Positions 35,869-44,803 of a stretch of 64,000 bases of DNA are shown here, in pieces. Position 1 is the first letter of the stretch; every line of letters starts with the position of its first letter. The DNA is taken from NCBI RefSeq assembly GCF_000332075.2, contig NZ_ALVU02000001.1, positions 3,050,324-3,114,323 of the forward strand. Direction: 5' to 3'. Under the pieces are notes generated by a model, which did no database searches, was not told the origin of the DNA, and saw only the letters and a list, made by a program, of their open reading frames with translations. The position numbers were made by a program, and so were the translations under genes. This stretch comes from Synechocystis sp. PCC 7509 (GTDB lineage Bacteria > Cyanobacteriota > Cyanobacteriia > Cyanobacteriales > Chroococcidiopsidaceae).

Positions 35869-37032
35869 TTAACGCAAACTACTAACAAACTTATCTAACC
35901 TATCCATGCCCTTCTCAATAGAGGTCATGTCGGTAGCATAAGATAAACGAACATGGTCATCTGCGCCAAAGGCTACACCAGGAATTGCCGCTACTTGCTG
36001 AGTTGCCAATAGTTGTTTGCAAAACTCTAGAGAAGTTAACCCAGTTTTGCTAATGTTAACGAACATATAAAAAGCACCATCGGGTTTAGCACAGGTAAGT
36101 TCGGGAATATCGTTGAGGCGGTGCAACATTACCTTACGCCGTTCTATAAAAGCTTGACGCATTTGTTCAACGCAATCTTGGGAACTTTGCAACGCAGAGA
36201 TCGCGCCATACTGAGCAAAGGTGCAGACATTAGACGTGCTATGTCCTTGAATTGTACTTACAGCTTTAATTATTTCTGTCGATCCTGCCAAGTAGCCAAC
36301 CCGCCAACCAGTCATAGAGTAGGCTTTAGCAAAGCCACTACTAATAAAAGTGCGATCGCCTATTTCTTTACCCAAAGAAGCAATGCTAATGTGTTTTGCC
36401 TCATCGTAGATAATTTTCTCGTAAATTTCATCAGAAACAACTAAAATGTTTCGTCTTACTACAACCTCTGCGATCGCCTCAATTTCCGATGGTGTATATA
36501 CAACACCTGTAGGATTAGAAGGGGAATTAAGGACGAGTAACTTAGTTTTGGGTGTAATGGCTAAATTTAACTGTTCTGGCGTGATTTTGTAGCCTGTATT
36601 TGCCGTATTGACAATAACTGGTGTTCCAGAAGCTAGTTTAACCATTTCGGGATAACTCAACCAGTAAGGCGCGGGGATAATTACCTCGTCTCCTACTTCT
36701 ATCAGCGCCAACATGAGGTTAAACAAGCTATGTTTACCGCCATTAGTGACAATGATATTTTCTGCTTGGTAGTCAAGATTATTGTCCGTTTTCAACTTTT
36801 GGGCGATCGCACTTCTTAATGCTGGTTCTCCCGCCGCCGCGCCATACTTAGTTTTACCTTCATCTAAGGCTTTTTTTGCCGCCGCTTTAATATGTTCTGG
36901 TGTATCAAAATCTGGTTCTCCAGCACTAAAACTATAAACCTCAATTCCCTCCGCCTTCATCGCCTTGGCTTTAGCCGCGATTTCTAAAGTTATTGACGGC
37001 GTTACCTCACCTACTCTTGCTGCCAGCTTCAT
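35869..37032 (-). CDS. Class I aminotransferase, aspartate aminotransferase type
   Basis: A 387-residue PLP enzyme, probably aspartate or aspartate/prephenate aminotransferase. Motifs seen: [83 protein letters not shown] with the PLP-binding Lys, and VRLSYATDM near the end. It is 3 bp upstream of the gamma-glutamyltransferase gene, so the two probably share a transcript. Confidence 0.95.
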   Translation of the reverse strand: MKLAARVGEVTPSITLEIAAKAKAMKAEGIEVYSFSAGEPDFDTPEHIKAAAKKALDEGKTKYGAAAGEPALRSAIAQKLKTDNNLDYQAENIIVTNGGKHSLFNLMLALIEVGDEVIIPAPYWLSYPEMVKLASGTPVIVNTANTGYKITPEQLNLAITPKTKLLVLNSPSNPTGVVYTPSEIEAIAEVVVRRNILVVSDEIYEKIIYDEAKHISIASLGKEIGDRTFISSGFAKAYSMTGWRVGYLAGSTEIIKAVSTIQGHSTSNVCTFAQYGAISALQSSQDCVEQMRQAFIERRKVMLHRLNDIPELTCAKPDGAFYMFVNISKTGLTSLEFCKQLLATQQVAAIPGVAFGADDHVRLSYATDMTSIEKGMDRLDKFVSSLR

Positions 37033-37209
37033 ATCTGCTTTACTGATGGCTTATTTCTAATCTATTTAGGATAGCCCAGAGTTGCAGTCTGAGTCTGTGT
37101 TTTTTACTGCGGTAATTGGAGAAGTGCGATCGCAGGAGCAAAAATTTGTAGTAACAGGCAGACTAACATTCTGATAATGTGATTTTGGTGTGTTTTAGAG
37201 GTTTATTTT

Positions 37210-37392
37210 TTGCCAACCCAAAAACAGGCAGATACAGCGATTTTTCTTTGTCAGTTACTTTCCAATTTATATCAACCTATCCAGATTTTTCGCTACGACC
37301 GAAAGCTAAGAACAATTTACATTCAAGCTGGCAGAGGCGATGAGCTTGCGGTCATAATTAATTTAGATGGAAATTGGAACTTTGTCCTATGA
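37210..37392 (+). CDS. DUF6888-type small protein
   Basis: A 60-residue protein starting at TTG 37210 (MPTQKQADTAIFLCQLL) with FRYDRKLRTIYIQAG in the middle and NLDGNWNFVL at the end. It matches the DUF6888 family, small proteins common in cyanobacteria. Its stop overlaps the next start as ATGA (37389-37392), so the two are translated in a coupled way. Function unknown; the compact paired layout resembles toxin-antitoxin modules but no toxin activity is known. Confidence 0.7.
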   Translation: MPTQKQADTAIFLCQLLSNLYQPIQIFRYDRKLRTIYIQAGRGDELAVIINLDGNWNFVL

Positions 37393-37598
37393 TTGAAAAT
37401 CTCAGCAAAATGACCAATCTTGAACTAAAACGCTATCTCTCAGAACATCGTAACAATGAGGAGAAGTTTCGGACGGCATTAGAAGTTTTAATGAATCGTC
37501 AAGATCCAGCTACAGAACAGCCTTATCCCTTTGATCTTGAAGATCCCGAAACTCAAGTAGAAGCTTTATTAAAAGAGAAACTTAGCCAATCTGAGTAA
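37389..37598 (+). CDS. DUF6887-type small protein
   Basis: A 69-residue protein from ATG 37389 (MIENLSKMTNLELKRYLSEH), containing an N-terminal helix with MTNLELKRYLSEHRN typical of DUF6887. It is acidic towards the end and ends KEKLSQSE. It is translationally coupled to the preceding DUF6888 gene through the ATGA overlap. The pair occurs widely in cyanobacteria. Its function is unknown. Confidence 0.7.
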   Translation: MIENLSKMTNLELKRYLSEHRNNEEKFRTALEVLMNRQDPATEQPYPFDLEDPETQVEALLKEKLSQSE

Positions 37599-37620
37599 AT
37601 ATTACACTTGGTCTTTAAGT

Positions 37621-38016
37621 TTAACTAAGTTTTTCTACCAATTCCTCTACTCTTTCTTTGACTTGATCGCGCACTCTGCGAAATGTCTCTATAGGTTGTC
37701 CTTCGGGATCTTCAAGTTGCCAATCTTGAAAAACCTCTCTAAGTACCCATTCTTGAGGCAAATTTACGCCACAACCACAAAGAGAAATTACCGCGTCGTA
37801 GTCCTCAGCTTGAAAATCGCTTAAGGCTTTAGAAGTCTGATTGCTAATATCAATCCCAATTTCCGCCATGATTTCTACAGTTTTGGGATCTACATGACTT
37901 GCTTCTAATCCCGAACTTGTAACGCCAACTTTCCCGTATCCCAAGGTACGCGCGAATCCTTCCGCCATTTGGGAACGGCGAGAGTTTTTTTTGCAGACAA
38001 ACATGATTTTTTTCAT
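37621..38016 (-). CDS. arsC: Arsenate reductase (glutathione/glutaredoxin type, LMW phosphatase fold)
   Basis: A 131-residue enzyme that reduces arsenate to arsenite. The P-loop [13 protein letters not shown] carries Cys8, and CGCG carries Cys80 and Cys82, the same three cysteines used in Synechocystis ArsC. The fold is that of low-molecular-weight phosphatases, with electrons from glutathione and glutaredoxin. It is the last gene of the ars operon, overlapping arsH by 4 bp. Confidence 0.93.
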   Translation of the reverse strand: MKKIMFVCKKNSRRSQMAEGFARTLGYGKVGVTSSGLEASHVDPKTVEIMAEIGIDISNQTSKALSDFQAEDYDAVISLCGCGVNLPQEWVLREVFQDWQLEDPEGQPIETFRRVRDQVKERVEELVEKLS

Positions 38017-38645
38017 AATTTTGCAGTGAGTTCTAAGGCTTTTGTTGCTTCTTTGCGTTCGCTATAACGGTCTGTAAGGTGGTCGGTTTGGTCGCGTAGC
38101 AGGATGGTAAATTTGTATAATTCCTCCATTACGTCAATTACGCGATCGCGGTAAGCTGAATCTTTCATCGTCCCATCTTCGTTAAACTCCTGGTATGCCT
38201 TGGCTACAGACGACTGATTGGGAATTGTAAACATCCGCATCCATCTACCCAAAAGCCGCATCGTATTTACCGCGTTAAAAGATTGCGAACCCCCACTTAC
38301 TTGCATAACTGCCAAAGTTCGCCCTTGAGTTGGTCTAACAGCGCCCATAGCCAAAGGAATCCAGTCTATTTGATTTTTTAAAATGCCTGTAATATTACCG
38401 TGCATTTCTGGAGATGTCCAAACTTGACCTTCAGACCACAAACTTAAATCTCGTAACTCTTGTACTTTGGGGTGTGTCGCCTCTACACTACCTTGCAAAG
38501 GGAGTTCGCGGGGGTCAAAAAACCGCGTCTCTGCGCCAAATTCAGTAATAATTCGCGCCGCTTCTTCTGCTAAAAGACGGCTATAAGAGCGATCGCGCAA
38601 AGAACCGTATAAAAATAAAATTCTTGGTTTATGAGTGCTAGACAT
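38013..38645 (-). CDS. arsH: ArsH NADPH-dependent FMN reductase / organoarsenical oxidase
   Basis: About 210 residues from ATG 38645 ([15 protein letters not shown]); a longer frame reaching 38687 overlaps the channel gene and is rejected. Flavodoxin-like FMN binding is shown by [17 protein letters not shown] and [20 protein letters not shown]. ArsH enzymes oxidise trivalent organoarsenicals or act as quinone/azo reductases. It overlaps both neighbours by a few bases, so it is tightly coupled. Confidence 0.93.
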   Translation of the reverse strand: MSSTHKPRILFLYGSLRDRSYSRLLAEEAARIITEFGAETRFFDPRELPLQGSVEATHPKVQELRDLSLWSEGQVWTSPEMHGNITGILKNQIDWIPLAMGAVRPTQGRTLAVMQVSGGSQSFNAVNTMRLLGRWMRMFTIPNQSSVAKAYQEFNEDGTMKDSAYRDRVIDVMEELYKFTILLRDQTDHLTDRYSERKEATKALELTAKL

Positions 38646-39345
38646 CTTGAAATCCTTGAGAAAGTATCTGATAAACAACAACTGCAAGCTGTGCGCCTAA
38701 AATAGGTGCAACCCAATAAAGCCATTGGTGCTGCATATTTCCGCCAACTATTGCGGGTGCAAGACTTCTTACAGGGTTCATACTTGCGCCCGTAATCGAC
38801 CCCATAAAAGCAGCCTCAAGTCCTACCGTCAAGCCAATTGCTAAACCTGCAAAACCAATGTGGGCGCGGCGGTCGAGTCCTGAACCTAAAATAATTAACA
38901 TTAAAATAAAGGTTAAAACTGTTTCCAAAATCAAAGACTGCAACCAGTTATCATTTAGCGGTAAAGTTGCCCCTAATTTGGCGATATTTCCTAAACTTAG
39001 GAGTAATAAAGTTGAAGCTGCGATCGCGCCTACACATTGCGCCAATATATAAGGCAAAACTCGCTTAGTGGGAAATACCCCACTTGTCCAAAAAGCTAGA
39101 GTTACAGCCGGGTTAAAGTGTGCGCCGCTTAAATGTCCCATGCTATAAATTAAAGCCGCAACCACTGCCCCAAATACAAAGCTAATGCCTAAATGAGTCA
39201 CTGCACCGTTACTGATGGAGTTGGTCATAACAGCGCCTGTACCTGCAAACACTAAAATAAATGTGCCTACTCCTTCGGCTAATGCTTCCCGCCAGCAATT
39301 AGTAAAAGATATCTGGAAAGGAAGTTTGATGCCGTGCTTAAGCAT
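38638..39345 (-). CDS. Aquaporin-family channel in the ars operon (AqpS-like)
   Basis: A 235-residue MIP channel with six hydrophobic helices and two pore motifs: [10 protein letters not shown] and [10 protein letters not shown] (NPV in place of the usual second NPA). By analogy with AqpS of Sinorhizobium, located between arsR and arsC/arsH, it would let arsenite made by ArsC leave the cell down its gradient. No ArsB, ArsA or ACR3 pump is encoded beside it. It follows arsR after 61 bp that hold two operator copies. Confidence 0.9.
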   Translation of the reverse strand: MLKHGIKLPFQISFTNCWREALAEGVGTFILVFAGTGAVMTNSISNGAVTHLGISFVFGAVVAALIYSMGHLSGAHFNPAVTLAFWTSGVFPTKRVLPYILAQCVGAIAASTLLLLSLGNIAKLGATLPLNDNWLQSLILETVLTFILMLIILGSGLDRRAHIGFAGLAIGLTVGLEAAFMGSITGASMNPVRSLAPAIVGGNMQHQWLYWVAPILGAQLAVVVYQILSQGFQDV

Positions 39346-39356
39346 GGGCGTAACTC

Positions 39357-39374
39357 ATTTCAATAAAAATTGAT
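39357..39374 (-). promoter_or_regulatory. ArsR-type operator copy 1
   Basis: ATTTCAATAAAAATTGAT with inverted TCAA/TTGA halves, located between arsR and the channel gene. Two further copies lie at 39386-39403 and 39741-39758. Confidence 0.65.
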
Positions 39375-39385
39375 ATAAGTCTATT

Positions 39386-39403
39386 ATTTCAATAAAAGTT
39401 GAT
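39386..39403 (-). promoter_or_regulatory. ArsR-type operator copy 2
   Basis: ATTTCAATAAAAGTTGAT, one base different from copy 1 and separated from it by 11 bp. The pair would give a second regulated entry point for channel-arsH-arsC, or roadblock repression. Confidence 0.65.
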
Positions 39404-39406
39404 TTG

Positions 39407-39742
39407 TCAAGTACAAGGTATATCTTGACAAGGACGGGCGGGTAATAATTGACTAAAACGGCGGTACTCAGATAAATATTGCTCTAAAGTAACAAATTGA
39501 GCCAAATTTAGACGGTAATAAATCCAGCGACCTTCTTGGCGAGAATGCACTAACTGAGCATCTTTAAGGGTTTTGAGGTGAAAAGAAAGTTTAGATCCCG
39601 TTACTCCCAAAGCATCGGAAAGTTCGCACACACAAAGTTCTTGCTTTTTGAGCAATTCTAATATAGCAATCCGCAAGGGGTCGCTAAGGGCATGAAATCC
39701 AGAAATAATCGTTGGCTGAACTTCTGAGGAAATTTCTCGCAT
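39407..39742 (-). CDS. arsR: ArsR arsenical-responsive repressor
   Basis: A winged-helix repressor of about 111 residues that opens the ars operon. The recognition region reads ELCVCELSDALGVTGSKLSF, with the CVC metalloid-binding cysteines at the start of the helix, followed by HLKTLKDAQLVHSRQEGRW. ATG 39742 is taken as start (a TTG just before is possible). An operator copy overlaps the start codon, giving direct autorepression. Confidence 0.92.
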   Translation of the reverse strand: MREISSEVQPTIISGFHALSDPLRIAILELLKKQELCVCELSDALGVTGSKLSFHLKTLKDAQLVHSRQEGRWIYYRLNLAQFVTLEQYLSEYRRFSQLLPARPCQDIPCT

Positions 39743-39758
39743 CAATTTTTATTGAAAT
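39741..39758 (-). promoter_or_regulatory. ArsR-type operator copy 3, overlapping the arsR start codon
   Basis: ATTTCAATAAAAATTGAT occupies the last bases before and within the arsR start codon. Its position would block transcription of arsR when ArsR is free of metalloid. Confidence 0.65.
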
Positions 39759-39822
39759 GTTGGGGTTATTTATCTTATTTTGCCTCAAGGGCGATAATAA
39801 ATAAACATCTTGCCGTTTACTT

Positions 39823-40872
39823 ATGTTATTCCGTCCTGCGATCGCACAAATGACAGGCTACACTCCTGGCGAACAACCAAAACCAGGAACATCAATTATT
39901 AAACTCAACACCAATGAAAACCCTTATCCGCCTTCTCCTCAAGCTGTTGAAGTATTACGTAATGTAGATAGTGAATGGCTGCGACGTTATCCTGATCCCT
40001 ACGCGCGAGAATTTTGTAATGCTGTAAGTGAAGCTTTAAACGTGCCTTCAGATTGGGTAATTGTTGGCAATGGTAGCGATGATATGCTCAATTTGCTAGT
40101 ACGGGCGTGTGCTGAAGGAGGCGATCGCCCTTGCGTATACCCGACCCCTACTTACGTCTTGTACCGCACTCTAGCAGCCATGCAGTCTGCGGAGGTTGTA
40201 GAAATTCCTTACCCTGAAGATTTTAAATTACCCGTTGATGAATTAGTTGCAGCCAAAGGAGCAATTACCTTTATAGCTTCTCCTAATAGTCCCTCTGGTC
40301 ATTGCGTACCGTTAGAAGATTTGCGTCAACTAGCAAGCCAGTTATCGGGGGTGTTAGTAATTGATGAAGCTTACGTTGATTTTGCCCAATATTCCGCGTT
40401 GGCTTTGGTGCGAGAATTTGAGAATGCGATCGTACTGAGGACTTTATCAAAAGGCTATTCTTTAGCTGGGTTGCGCTTGGGATTTGGGATTGCTAACCCG
40501 AAATTACTATCAGGGTTATTTAAGGTTAAAGATAGTTATAACGTAGATGCGATCGCGCAATTAGTAGGTACGGCTGCAATACGCGACCAAAATTACAAAA
40601 ACCTCTGCGCCCAAAAGGTCAAAGTATCAAGAGCAAAATTAACTGTAGATTTAAGAAAGTTAGGCTTTACAGTCAGAGAGTCTCACGGTAATTTTGTCCT
40701 AGCTACTCCGACAAGTTCCGCCGAGGAGATTTATTTATCATTGAAACAGCGCGGTATTTTAGTGCGGTACTTTAATCAGCCAGGATTACAAGACAAACTG
40801 CGGATTACGATAGGAAATGACGAGCAAAACCAGCTATTGATAGAGATTTTAGAGACAATCTTAAGCGATTAG
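39823..40872 (+). CDS. hisC: Histidinol-phosphate aminotransferase
   Basis: A 349-residue PLP enzyme in histidine biosynthesis that converts imidazole acetol-phosphate and glutamate to histidinol phosphate. Key parts are KLNTNENPYPPSPQAVEVL, RRYPDPYAREFCNAVSEAL, VGNGSDDMLNLLVRAC, SPNSPSGHC, VIDEAYVDFAQ and TLSKGYSLAGLRLGFGIA with the PLP Lys. The opening residues MLFRPAIAQMTGYTPGEQP are typical of the cyanobacterial subgroup. It is a single gene, not in a his operon. Confidence 0.95.
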   Translation: MLFRPAIAQMTGYTPGEQPKPGTSIIKLNTNENPYPPSPQAVEVLRNVDSEWLRRYPDPYAREFCNAVSEALNVPSDWVIVGNGSDDMLNLLVRACAEGGDRPCVYPTPTYVLYRTLAAMQSAEVVEIPYPEDFKLPVDELVAAKGAITFIASPNSPSGHCVPLEDLRQLASQLSGVLVIDEAYVDFAQYSALALVREFENAIVLRTLSKGYSLAGLRLGFGIANPKLLSGLFKVKDSYNVDAIAQLVGTAAIRDQNYKNLCAQKVKVSRAKLTVDLRKLGFTVRESHGNFVLATPTSSAEEIYLSLKQRGILVRYFNQPGLQDKLRITIGNDEQNQLLIEILETILSD

Positions 40873-40948
40873 CCTCCGTAACTATATTTTTGAGTGTTAA
40901 ATATAATACTTAAATATTATGCTATCGATGGAAATTTTCAGGTATCAA

Positions 40949-41057
40949 AACAGCCCTTTTTAGCGGTTTGGTTTCACTTTGCACCTAGAGGAAAATTACG
41001 ATTTATATCGCATCTATTCTAAATTCAATCAATCTCAACCGCTACCCTCTACAACTG
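40949..41057. repeat. Direct repeat A flanking the Sel1 gene
   Basis: Aligns with 41790-41898 (TTTAGCNGTNTGGTTTCNCTTT, ACCTAGA, ATCGCATNTATTCTAAATT, CTACAACT) at about 80 percent by eye. It includes a relic of the vapC 3' end that forms the last codons of the Sel1 gene. Confidence 0.65.
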
Positions 41058-41688
41058 CTTTATTATTTATTTTGACTTTATTAAGCCAAAATTGAGCTTG
41101 TTCAGGATCTTTTGGTAATCCGAGCAATCCTTCTAGATAAGCTTGAGCAAGTATTTTTTGAGATACTTCATAATGATTACGGGCAGCATTTTGATACCAT
41201 TTAACGGCTTCTTCTTCATTTTTGGCTACACCTTGACCACTAGCATACATCTCGCCTAGACGATGACAAGCTAAAGGAAAGCCATGCTCCGCAGCCTTCT
41301 GATACCACTCAACTGCTTGAGAATAGTCTATTACACGACTAGACCGACATAATCCTCCAGAATATATATCGCCTAAAACTTCTTGAGCAAATGGAAAGTT
41401 TTGTTCTGCCGCTAAAATATACCATTTAATTGCTTCTGCTGGGTTTTCATCAAGAAGAAATGAGGCAAGGTTGTTCTGTGCAACCACATCTCCTTGTTCG
41501 GCTGCTAAATGATACCACTTGATTGTTTCAGCCGTATTGCTTTCAACCCCCTGTCCTAGTTCATACATATTAGCGATTATTTTTTGGGCTTGAATATGCC
41601 CTTTTTTGGCGACTCGCATTAGGATCTCAAAAGCTTCATAAAAATTCGAGTCATCGTAAGCAGCTATTCCTAGCTCAAAATCAGACAT
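41035..41688 (-). CDS. Sel1-repeat protein
   Basis: A 217-residue protein of Sel1-like (TPR-related) alpha-helical repeats, typically protein-protein interaction scaffolds. Repeat units are recognisable by the pattern YELGQGVESNTAETIKWYHLAAEQG and by MYASGQGVAKNEEEAVKWYQNAA-type units; at least five are present. It lacks a signal peptide and transmembrane segment, so it is probably cytoplasmic. The last residues (AVVEGSG) come from duplicated vapC-like DNA. The gene is bracketed by direct repeats. Confidence 0.85.
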   Translation of the reverse strand: MSDFELGIAAYDDSNFYEAFEILMRVAKKGHIQAQKIIANMYELGQGVESNTAETIKWYHLAAEQGDVVAQNNLASFLLDENPAEAIKWYILAAEQNFPFAQEVLGDIYSGGLCRSSRVIDYSQAVEWYQKAAEHGFPLACHRLGEMYASGQGVAKNEEEAVKWYQNAARNHYEVSQKILAQAYLEGLLGLPKDPEQAQFWLNKVKINNKAVVEGSG

Positions 41689-41789
41689 ATACAGGCACTT
41701 TTGTTAGTTTAATTATTTAAAAATGTTCGGTAAATCCTCAACTATAGCTACCTGTACGTTTAGTTTCAAAAATAAACCTTTTGCAAATA

Positions 41790-41898
41790 AAGCAGCCATT
41801 TTTAGCAGTCTGGTTTCGCTTTTCACCTAGAAGTAAATTGCGATATAGATCGCATTTATTCTAAATTTAACCAATCTTCCACCGTCACGCCTACAACT
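41790..41898. repeat. Direct repeat B flanking the Sel1 gene
   Basis: The partner of 40949-41057. It covers the 3' end of vapC and the bases just after it. See the repeat A entry for the alignment. Confidence 0.65.
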
Positions 41899-42263
41899 CT
41901 CAACATATCTGAATCATTAGAAACTAAAATCAAGCTTTTTACTATTGCGGTAGCCGCTATCAATATATCTGCATCTTGAATAGGTGTACCCTTTCGTTTT
42001 AAATCTGCATGAATTTCTGAAGCTTTTTCAATAATTTGTAAATCGTCTAACAGTACAACGTTATATTTTCTGCAAAATTCATTAAATGCAGACAACTTGT
42101 TTGTAGCATTTATAGCTAATAGCCCTCTTTTAATCTCGTAATAACTTATGCAGCTTATAAATATTTTCTGAGCTTAATTTTCTATTTCTTCTAGTTTTTC
42201 CTTTATCCTTTGATTATTTTTTAAATGTGCCGTAACTATATTTGTATCTAAAAGATAACTCAT
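41856..42263 (-). pseudogene. vapC: VapC-type PIN toxin with premature stop
   Basis: Reading from ATG 42263 gives MSYLLDTNIVTAHLKNNQR, the PIN-domain opening with the first catalytic Asp. An in-frame TAA (42174-42176) interrupts the frame after 29 codons. The frame then continues unbroken with ISCISYYEIKRG, DADILIAATAI and LVSNDSDMLRV, which carry the remaining acidic residues. No frameshift is needed, so one nonsense change inactivated it. Only the 79-residue 3' part remains open from an internal Met. It lies 8 bp after the candidate antitoxin. Confidence 0.8.
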
Positions 42264-42271
42264 TTATTCTG

Positions 42272-42565
42272 TCATCTACCTTCAACCGCCGCATCAAAAG
42301 TTTCTAGTTCTTCTGACGTTAGATCATTTAATATTCCAGCAGTCGCATTTATTACTAGCATCCCATCTATTCTGTCTTTTAAATCTTGATTATCAATATT
42401 TATAAACTCCTCTGCGGATAACTTTTTAAATAAATTAGTTATATGTTGGCTCATATCGTTTTTGTCTAGTCTTTCCTGAAAAAAACTATTGTTTGCAAAC
42501 AGAGTGTCAATTATTGGTGATATACGAACCGGAAATATATCTTTCTCTTGGGAAACTTCGTACAT
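42272..42565 (-). CDS. Candidate antitoxin upstream of the broken vapC
   Basis: A 97-residue acidic protein (MYEVSQEKDIFPVRISP). ATG 42565 is preferred because GGAGG lies seven bases upstream. It has no clear AbrB, RHH or HTH motif. I call it an antitoxin candidate only because it ends 8 bp before the PIN toxin start and is of suitable size; the family is not recognised. Loss of the toxin would leave it without its partner. Confidence 0.5.
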   Translation of the reverse strand: MYEVSQEKDIFPVRISPIIDTLFANNSFFQERLDKNDMSQHITNLFKKLSAEEFINIDNQDLKDRIDGMLVINATAGILNDLTSEELETFDAAVEGR

Positions 42566-42644
42566 AACATCCTCCAAGGTTTTTATTTATACTTTTACTC
42601 TATCAAATTTTTTTAGTTGTAGATATCTGGCGATATAAAGTTGT

Positions 42645-42677
42645 AATGCGATCGCGCAAGCGTGCAGGGCTTCGCAT
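42645..42677. repeat. GC-rich dispersed repeat, copy 2
   Basis: ATCGCGCAAGCGTGCAGGGC followed by TTCGCATT, the reverse complement of the copy at 24600-24637. It lies in non-coding DNA upstream of the HEAT-repeat gene. Confidence 0.55.
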
Positions 42678-42856
42678 TAGTTCCTGAATCCAACAACAAA
42701 GATATCACTGCCAAAATTCTAAAACAGCATTATTTGCCGCAAATCTTACCATTAACCAGATTTCTAGCTGAAAACCCTTCCCTTGGTCTATGCGTTGGGT
42801 GGGGAAGAAATGGTAAGTCTAGATTAACAACACGCAAAAAAGGTAAATTTAACTAT

Positions 42857-43522
42857 ATGGCTGAACTTAGCCTACAAGATATTTCCTCGCAACTGGAAAG
42901 TCAAGATTCGCGCGATCGCATGATTGCCTTAGCTTCGTTACGCCGCTTCCCGTCGGCGGATGCTGTACCCTTGATTAAAAAGGTTTTAAATGACGAAATC
43001 TTGCAAATTCGCTCCATGGCGGTATTTGCTTTAGGCGTTAAACAAACCGATGAATGTTACCCGATTTTAGTAAAATTGCTCGAAAATGACCCAGATTACG
43101 GCATTCGGGCAGATGCGGCGGGGGCTTTAGGCTATTTAGGCGATATTAGAGCATTTGAGCCATTAGTTAGAGCTTTTTATGAAGATACTCAATGGTTAGT
43201 TAGGTTTAGTGCGGCGGTGTCTTTAGGCAATCTCAAAGATGTTCGCGCTCACGACTTGCTAGTACGGGCGCTAGATAGCGACGAAGTAGTATTGCAACAA
43301 GCAGTGATCGCTGCTTTAGGTGAAATTAGAGATATAAACGCGATCGATCATATTTTGCGCTTTGTACCTTCCACCGATTGGCTGACTCGTCAGCGTTTGG
43401 CTGAAGCCTTGGGTAATCTTCCTAGCGACAAAAGTATTTCAGCTTTGAAATATTTAGAAAAAGATAGCCATCCTCATGTGGCGCAAGCTGCAACAATTTC
43501 CTTAAGTCGCCTAGGTGCTTAA
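42857..43522 (+). CDS. HEAT-like (PBS lyase) repeat protein, NblB-like
   Basis: A 221-residue all-helical protein from ATG 42857 (MAELSLQDISSQLES); an upstream extension is possible but its residues do not look conserved. About seven PBS-lyase HEAT-like repeats are visible, for example ADAAGALGYLGDIRAFEPL, RFSAAVSLGNLKDVRAHDLL and AVIAALGEIRDINAIDHIL. Cyanobacterial relatives such as NblB and phycobilin lyase subunits act on phycobilisome assembly or breakdown. The exact role is not fixed by the sequence. Confidence 0.75.
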   Translation: MAELSLQDISSQLESQDSRDRMIALASLRRFPSADAVPLIKKVLNDEILQIRSMAVFALGVKQTDECYPILVKLLENDPDYGIRADAAGALGYLGDIRAFEPLVRAFYEDTQWLVRFSAAVSLGNLKDVRAHDLLVRALDSDEVVLQQAVIAALGEIRDINAIDHILRFVPSTDWLTRQRLAEALGNLPSDKSISALKYLEKDSHPHVAQAATISLSRLGA

Positions 43523-43791
43523 GTAGGGGTGAAATCAGCGAGGCTTTCATTTGCCGCCACTTGATAGCTGAAAAGTTGATTATTAGACGACATTGTTAAT
43601 GGCGGGTGATGACAGAGTATTGGCGGGTAGGTGAGACAAAGAAGCGATTCTGTACGAAGAACGACGGACGCGGAAAAAACCAAAAGTAGAATCAAAGCCA
43701 ATCAAAAAGAAAGACACTAGAAAATCTCCCAGCAAAGAGAAAAAGTCTAGTGTCAAGAAAAACTATCCATTTATACCAAAAAAGAGCGTAT

Positions 43792-44743
43792 ATGAACGCA
43801 AAAGAAATTGGCTTGAATCAAGCCAAAGCAGCTTACATTGCGGAAATATCTGAACGAAATCTTCAACGCATCGAAAAAGTGAAACCACCAGCCGAATCGG
43901 GGAAAAGTAGCCGACCGTCGCAGTACCCAAGATCCATTAGGGGAGGTGTGGGATAAAAAACTAGAGCCAATGCTCAAACTTGAACCCCGGCTCAAACCGA
44001 TGACATTATTTGAATATCTACAAGACACTTATCCCGGTAAATATCCACAAGTACTGCGGACGATTCAACGACGAGTCCAAACGAGCGAAAGCTCTGCATG
44101 GGCCGAGTCCAGAAGTGATGTTTGAGTTACTTGCGCGTACCAGGCACAATGGGACTGTCAGACTTCACCCAACTCAAAGGAGTGGAAATAACCATTGCTG
44201 GCAAGCCGTTCGAGCATTTGCTCTATCACTATCGACTGGCTTACAGTGGGTGGCAATAGGCCCAGATTATTCAATGTGGAGAAAGTTTCATCGCCCTTGC
44301 CGAAGGATTACAAAATGCGCTCACAGCTTGCGGTGGCGTACCCAAACAACATCGGACAGATAGTTTAAGCGCAGCGTACCGAAACCTGGGAGGAAACAAA
44401 TCCTTAACCCATTTGTACGATGAACTGTGCGACCATTACCGAATGCAGCCAACCCGAAACAATACGGGTGTTGCTCATGAAAATGGCGCAATCGAATCTC
44501 CCCACGGTCATCTCAAGAATCGGATTAAACAAGCGATCTATCTCAGAGGGAGTAATGATTTCGGGAGCTTGAAAGAATATCGATTACTCATCGAAGCAGC
44601 AGTTACCAAGCTCAATCAGCAGTGCCAGCAGAAATTTGAACAAGAGAAAACCTATCTCCAATCACTACCAAAATATCGCATCCCCGATTATGAAATTTTA
44701 ACCGCTTGCGTCAGTACCAGAAGCACGGTTGAAGTTCGTTGCA
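43792..44743 (+). pseudogene. IS21-family transposase (IstA) remnant
   Basis: Pieces of IstA are found in different frames: GLNQAKAAYIAEISERNLQR at the start, then WDKKLEPMLKLEPRLKPMTL and TLFEYLQDTYPGKYPQVL, and a clear final part at 44413-44740 with RMQPTRNNTGVAHENGAIES and PHGHLKNRIKQA. Multiple frameshifts and stops abolish function. It is cut at its 3' end by the IS5 element at 44744. Confidence 0.85.
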
Positions 44744-44803
44744 TTAGACCTCTTGCAAAAGTAGGTGTTAGAATTGGGAGAAAAAGATGAGATAAAGACA
44801 ATA

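Noticed and set aside
42662-42856. Extended N-terminus of the HEAT-repeat protein
   Set aside because: The 65 extra residues begin inside a dispersed repeat and do not look like HEAT sequence.
43519-43701. Small open frame between the HEAT gene and the IS21 remnant
   Set aside because: No conserved features or ribosome site.
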